A stretch of DNA of 64,000 nt from Neurospora crassa OR74A (lineage: Eukaryota > Ascomycota > Sordariomycetes > Sordariales > Sordariaceae): positions 3,658,001 to 3,722,000 of the forward strand of contig NC_026507.1 in assembly GCF_000182925.2 (NCBI RefSeq), given 5' to 3'. Below the pieces are notes generated by a model, which had not been told where the DNA came from, searched no databases, and worked only from the letters and a program-made list of their open reading frames with translations. How positions within the stretch are numbered: position 1 is the first letter of the stretch; each line of letters starts with the position of its first letter. Both the position numbers and the translations under genes were made by a program. Shown in pieces: positions 58,590 through 64,000 of this stretch.

Positions 58590-61500
58590 CTACTCGTCAT
58601 GACGCAGCGACTCGGTGGTTATAGCACTGTTGGGAGTGGGAAGAGTAGCCGCAGCAGCGGTAGCAGTAGGGACAGCGACGTCACTATGGGTATTACTGTT
58701 CCCGGCGATGACCGCATCAGCACCAGAACCAGTCTCGACACCACCCTTGCCCAACAGTGAGGACGACCGGCCGCTACCCTTGCGTTCCTTCAATCTCTGG
58801 CCGATCCCAAACGCAGCGGCGGCTGCTCTCTGTCCCCAAGAAATGCTCCATTGCCGACGCGACTGCACTTGATCGATGAAGGAGGGTGGGAACGATGTTG
58901 TTCTTGCTTCCTTTCCTTTCTGCTTGGACAACTTGTTACCGTTCGATTTTTGGTTACCATCTTGGCTGCTATGGTCATCATTGCTGCTGTTTCCGCTCGA
59001 GAGACGAGGCAGCACAGCCATGGTGAAGCTTTTCCTGAGAGAAGTCGAGGGGTCACGGGCAGCTTCGACAACATCTCCATGAGATCTCCTGGTGGGGATT
59101 AAGCCTCGCTTGCGGCTCATGATGTTGCCGATGTCAGTTGGCGCCGTTGCGCTCTTCGTGATCTTGTTGCTGCTGCCTCTGACAACTGCAGGTGGTTGGG
59201 TCGGCTGACGAAAGGGATCATCATCTTCTTGGTCTCGAGACCATTCCGGGGCCAAGCTGTCATCCTCAATGGACACAGACCCGTGGAATTTGGAGTCATG
59301 GTAGCATGGCACCGTTCGATTGACCTTGTCCAGGTGCGGCCATTGCTGCAAGTCAGGGTGCCGAGCAATAGGCCCCGCCGAACCAGACGATCCCGATCCA
59401 GACTCAGAGGCAGATGCCCTCGTGCTCGGAAACGATGTGGTGGTGGTTTCTGTGGTTGACTCACCACGCTTGCGCTTCTCTCCCTCTGGACTGCTTTGGC
59501 CGTCTGCCCCCGCAACATTCAGGTCAAGATCCCCGTGCGACCCCGATACCTTCCACAACACGCCTTTTACGAAAAACGTCGACTCGCCCGTCTCCTTGTT
59601 TGTCGAACTCATGACGAGTGGATGCGCCTTGGATCCGTCACTGCTTTTGAGCTTGCCCTTCCCCTTTCCCTCGCCGCCGCTCGCGCCTGCGCCCCCGCTA
59701 TCCTTCCTCTTGGACATCGACATCGACATCGACACGGCATTACTGATCTTCCGCCCCGCAGCCCGAAGCGCCTTACCATTTCTGCTGCCGCGGTTGCCGT
59801 TGCCCCGATTCCCGCTCGTGCCAAATGACAGCATCCTCATCACCCTGCTCCCAGAAGATGAACTTCCACGGCCCTTCCGGTTAAAGGCAGCCAAATGTGT
59901 ATCTCGAGATGAACCATCATTGAGGGATTGAGAAGAACTATCGGTATCCGATGACTTCCGCTTGCTGTGCATTGACAGTGGCAAGCTTACTATGCTACCA
60001 CATCCGTTCCGACCATTTTTCGAGTGACCGTGGGTGGGGCCGCCGCCGCCGCCGCCGAGCTGCTCGAAGAGACTAATACGCTCCTTGACGGGTGAATCTT
60101 CAGTAGTCGCTATTCTCTTCATATCCTGCTTCTGCTGCTTCTTGATCTTCCTACGCTGGAAGTAGCTGGTGAGGCCAGTACCAGCAGCTGGGCCTGAGGT
60201 CTTACGCCGGTACCCACCGAGTGACGACGGTAGAGTCTTGCTTCGCTTGCGTGTGCGTACCACGCTCGAGGTAGTTGAGCTTGCAGTTTCGGGAATCACA
60301 TCTGAGCTCTGTTGCTGCTGCTGCTGTTGTTGTTGCTGATACGAGCGACGGGATGCTTTTCGAGTTGTCACGGCCACGGTGGTCGATACCATGATGGGTG
60401 CACTAGGGTTGGCCTTCATGGGAACCCCAAGGGTCAATGTCTGCGCCCTGCGCTTTTGGATGAAGGGCAGGAAGGGTGCTGAGCCTGGGCCCGCGGGGTT
60501 GTTGTCAAACACTCTCTGCAGATCCTTGACTCTGTTCGCAGGGGCGAGTGGTGCTGATGTCGAAGTTTCACTGGGACTCCCTGACTTGGGCTTGCTCTGG
60601 TCTAAATGGCCGTGGCTGTGGGAGGTGGTGAGGGGCAGAGGCCCTGAGGCCGAGTGACTCGCCCACGGTTGTTCAAGGGTTACTGTGGTCTGGGGACCGG
60701 TAGTGACCTTAACGGAGAGGGTGCGTGAAAGGAGCAAGTGATGCTGGGAGCTGGGGCGGCGTGTGGACGTATGCGCTGATGTCCTGGTTGGGGTGTCGCT
60801 GTTCTTTCGGTTGACGGGCCTCCGCGAGTCCACCACAGCGTCAGAAACGTTGCCATCATGCGACCCGACAAGGCGAGAGGCTGTGCTGTGAAGCTGCGTC
60901 TGCTTTAGGCTCGATGAGGCATTGTTGTTGACTCTATGGATTGGTTGGTTTACCGCCTGTCCTGGGCGAGGATACGTCTGAGAAAAGACCTCTGATGAAC
61001 GAAGGGTTCTGACCCTCGTCGGTGTAATAGGATCCTTTGACTCTCGCTTGGGTGTTACTGGTGTTGGGACTTCTGTGGCTGTTGATAGGCCTTGGGTGAG
61101 AGTACGGCGGAACGGCCGCTGGGTTGAGCTTGGCGTTTCTGGTCGAAGATCGGGAAGAGATGAGTGCTCAAAAGACATGCGAAGGGCAGCAACACTCTTC
61201 CTTCTTTCCTTCTCGGGTTTCACGCCGTCTGTTGCCGACTGTCGAGAGGATAGAACAGGAGCCGAGAATTTGGCAGCAACGGGTCGCCGCGCCGAGACCG
61301 TGAAGGGCTGATCAGGATTGACGATCTCGGATTCCCGCCTCTGTTCACCCTGAGAAGGGACACGTGCAACTGTACGGGTGACGACCGGGGTGGCAATTGG
61401 GCTATCAAAAGGCCGAGGCACTACAGCCGTCAGCTTTGATTCCGATCAAGGACTTATGCAACAGTTGATGGGACAGCAACATACCAGTGCTTCCTGACTC

Positions 61501-62142
61501 AAAGAGCTTTCGCCTCGCTGCAACATTACTCGGATCCCAATGTTGAGGTCCGTTGGTAATGGGGACTTTGACATCAGAAGCCACTTCCTTGGAACGAGCT
61601 CCTCGGTGGGCCTGAGACGACCTGGGTAGGGAGATATTGACGTGTTTTTGGCTTGACCGTATTTCGGTTAGATGATGGCCTTGACGCGGTGTAGCATGTT
61701 GTAACTCTGCGTCATCTGGTGTTGGCATTGGGGCAGCGGGTGGCTTTTGGCCTTTGACTGGAGATGGAAGCTGCAAGGCTCTGGCGTCAGAAGTACCCAT
61801 AACATCCAGTATCTCAAACTTGGATACCAGAGAGGCGAGCTTGGGGGATGTTTGGTTAGGAGCCGTTCGGTATGTGGATGGGGTTGCAGCTCTGTGCATG
61901 ATGGTGTTGAGGCTTTCCCCGTTGTTTCGTTTGGTACTGTTGGGGGTCCTGCCCGAGGTGGCCGATGAGTTGCCTCGGGATAGGCTATTATTACTTTGGC
62001 CGCCGCTCGAGTTACTCTTCCTCGTCAGGCGGAGAGGAGCCGGCTTGAGCTGTGCGTCGGTGAAGTTGGTCTGGGCCGGTGAGCGTGGCTCTTCCCCACC
62101 GGCGGCCATTGTGGGAGATTGATCTGGACTTGAGTTGGGCAT
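58590..62142 (-). CDS. Large disordered basic protein, unknown function
   Basis: Two exons (62142-61485 and 61420-58590; intron donor GTATGT, acceptor TAG) give 1162 residues. Composition is Ser, Thr, Arg, Lys and Gly rich throughout, with a glutamine run (about ten Gln, near 60,310-60,345) and glycine runs. The only conserved-looking segments are SLVSKFEILDV (about residue 105) and GNIMSRKRGLIPTRRSHGDV near the C-terminal third. No catalytic domain, signal peptide or membrane helix is visible. It may be a scaffold or cortical/nuclear regulatory protein (inference from disorder only). The TAG that ends it is followed by 83 further open codons in the same frame, so the annotated end may not be the ancestral one. 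Confidence 0.75.
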
Positions 62143-62911
62143 TGAAGGGACTGGGAAAAAAAGATCTCAAGCAAGGGAATGTTGGAGTTGGAGGACCAGA
62201 TACCACCGGTACAATCTATAATGCAGACTCGAGCTGTCGCCAATAGGGGGATGCCAAACTCGCCTCAATGGGGAGGGATGAGGTGGATGAGAGCGGGTGA
62301 GAAATGTATCATGATTGGATCCAGATTATCACTATTGAGGTGATGGTCCTTTCCTTCCACTTCCACTTGGTCTTGTTCGACTTCTCAACGCTGTCGCGGA
62401 AAGTGCTCTTCTCCGCTCATCAAGTCCATTGCCGGGTCTACCAACCGTCATAGGCGGTACCTTCCTCCTTCGACACCCTCACTTCCGAAAAACTTGAGCA
62501 TCTGGAGGCAAAGAACAGCACGGTCCCTGACAACGGACTTCCCTCGATGCTTTTCACACCCCTTTTGCTTCTTTCCAGTTCATCAGTTTGAGCGACAAGT
62601 TAATCATGATGCCTTTTGTCACCCACCTCGCCAACTACACGCTTCAATTTTTCTTCATTGGGGGAAGCCAACACTCCTTCTACCGGCGACTTTGATCGCT
62701 TCTTACCTCTAACTTGCACGGGCACCGGAAAATACCTCTACTTGCCGCATGGTTCTCGGTCCCGATTGGAAAACTGTCACTTTGATTCATTCATTATTAC
62801 ATGCCTACTACGTCTAGTACCTACTGCACCATTCTGTCCTTTTCTGGGTGTCTTCGACCCACTCGGTCTTCCTCATTACTACCTCTATTTCTTCTCGGCG
62901 TCCTTCTCCTT
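62143..62911. other. Intergenic, promoter of the large disordered-protein gene
   Basis: No supported gene. Pyrimidine-rich in its right half, which is the 3' flank of the neighbouring minus-strand gene. Confidence 0.5.
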
Positions 62912-63642
62912 TCAAATCTCCTTGAATATTTCCTCTTCGGCGAGCGTTGGCGTATTCTCGTCCATGAGCTCAAAGGCCTTGTCCAAGAGCTCGATATGTG
63001 CCACACCGTCCTCAACAAAGGCCACCTCAACCTCGACCTTCTCTCCTGGGTTACTCTCATCAAGCAGCTCGCCAGGGATGAAGCCGGCCTTGAGCTTGTG
63101 ACGAGAGTAGCTGGTGTACACCTTTCTACGGCCATCGGCGCAGATGAGGTCGAGAAGCTTGAGCGTGAACTTTTGGCAATTGTTGTCAACCAGCTTGTAC
63201 ACCTCGTCCATGTCCTGGATGGCTTCGATACCTGATGGCGGCCACAGTTAGCATTCGGCGGAGAAGATGCTCATATGGGAGTACACGTACCAGCCGAAGC
63301 AATGGCATTGTCGTTGAACCTGGTCTCGCCAACCTCATACAGCTCCCACTTGTCGGTCCAGTCCTTGACGTTGTTGTCGTACCAGTTCCAGTGCTTGCCG
63401 TCCTGCTTGGTGGCTTGAAGCTGATGGTAGTAGTCACCAACTAGCACACACCAGTGGTAGTTGGGGCTGGGCATCGAACCAAGATAGTGGCCGCTGCTGA
63501 TGATGTCGGCAATGAGTCCCACAGTCCAAGCACCGAGCTTGCCGCCGACGAAGCGGGAGGCGATGTAAACCTTGCGAGGCGCATCGTTGATGTTGGGCTC
63601 ACCGGCTGGAACACGGTTGATGTCGGGGAAATGGCGGCCCAT
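62912..63642 (-). CDS. Papain-fold (LRAT/PPPDE-like) small protein
   Basis: Two exons (63642-63291 and 63231-62912; donor GTACGT, acceptor CAG) give 223 residues. The start is set at MGRHFPDINR; an upstream in-frame Met at 63765 is less likely. The order His (H63 in NYHWCVLVGDYYHQL), then ELYEVGETRFND, then Asn-Asn-Cys (C136 in LVDNNCQKF) matches the circularly permuted papain-like fold of the LRAT and PPPDE families, where the His and the Cys of the NC motif form the active site. Members are acyltransferases or isopeptidases; which applies here is not clear. No signal peptide or obvious membrane anchor. Confidence 0.72.
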
Positions 63643-64000
63643 GGTGACTGAAGGATGGAGAGAAAAATAGAGCTGGTGGGATGTGCTTGAGGTGAGAGCT
63701 GTGATGAGCTTGCTGTCATGACACCAGAGATTGACCGAGACATGACGTTCTTTATACCCATCCACCGACCATCAATCATCCATCATCTTCATCGTGGGCT
63801 GCCTCGACCTGGGCACATAATCCGCTCCGTGTGCCTTGGTATCTCAATGGTTCGATTCGCATGCTCAGCTTCGGCTTTGACGTTGGCTTTTCCTCATCCG
63901 TCCTTCAGCTATCGCCAAAGAAAGCTCAGCCCAGCAAAGCATCGATAGTCTGTCAATGAAGAAGCAAGAGTCCAATGCATTTCCCAATCAGCTTGGCAAA
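63643..64000. other. Upstream region of the last gene
   Basis: Promoter and leader of the preceding minus-strand gene. No further gene is seen up to the window edge. Confidence 0.5.

Overview
The window looks like nuclear DNA of a filamentous ascomycete, most probably a sordariomycete of the Neurospora/Sordaria kind (inference). The reasons are short introns with GT(A/G)(A/C)GT-type donors, CTAAC-like branch sites and CAG/TAG acceptors, a HET-domain gene, a fungal indoleamine dioxygenase, a Vps23 gene, and a 25-kb AT-rich block with the marks of repeat-induced point mutation (RIP: C-to-T at CpA, leaving TpA everywhere).

Left arm (1-19,990), accessory in character: a secreted-type tyrosinase, a HET-domain protein, a small secreted cysteine-rich protein, an Hce2-type secreted protein broken by an in-frame stop, a SAM methyltransferase and a bHLH transcription factor. 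Then comes the most unusual part. Between 10.6 and 19.8 kb a divergent two-gene unit occurs three times in tandem. Each unit has a minus-strand gene of an unrecognised family (here 'family X') and, head-to-head on the plus strand, a three-helix membrane protein of DUF6594 type. In the first unit the membrane gene is a deleted remnant and the family X gene carries a long Arg/Glu/Asp-Leu repeat. In the other two units both genes are intact.

Middle (about 20,056-45,384): a gene-free, stop-saturated AT-rich island with five 100-N assembly gaps. It contains several tandem arrays and more than twenty copies of a short palindrome (type TTTCCCTATAGGGAAA). Its likely pre-RIP form is CCCTGCAGGG, and half-converted copies survive. 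The island is bounded by inverted copies of a 43-bp sequence (38/43 identical, two of the differences RIP-type), so it may be one large mobile element or nested elements.

Right arm (45.4-64 kb), core in character: tRNA-Glu(UUC), a mitochondrial one-helix protein, RNase H1 with two hybrid-binding domains, a CE3-type esterase, indoleamine 2,3-dioxygenase, ESCRT-I Vps23, a very large disordered basic protein that may end early at an in-frame TAG, and a small papain-fold (His...Asn-Cys) protein.

Exon boundaries were worked out by hand from splice signals and reading-frame continuity. Family assignments are from motif recognition without database searches.
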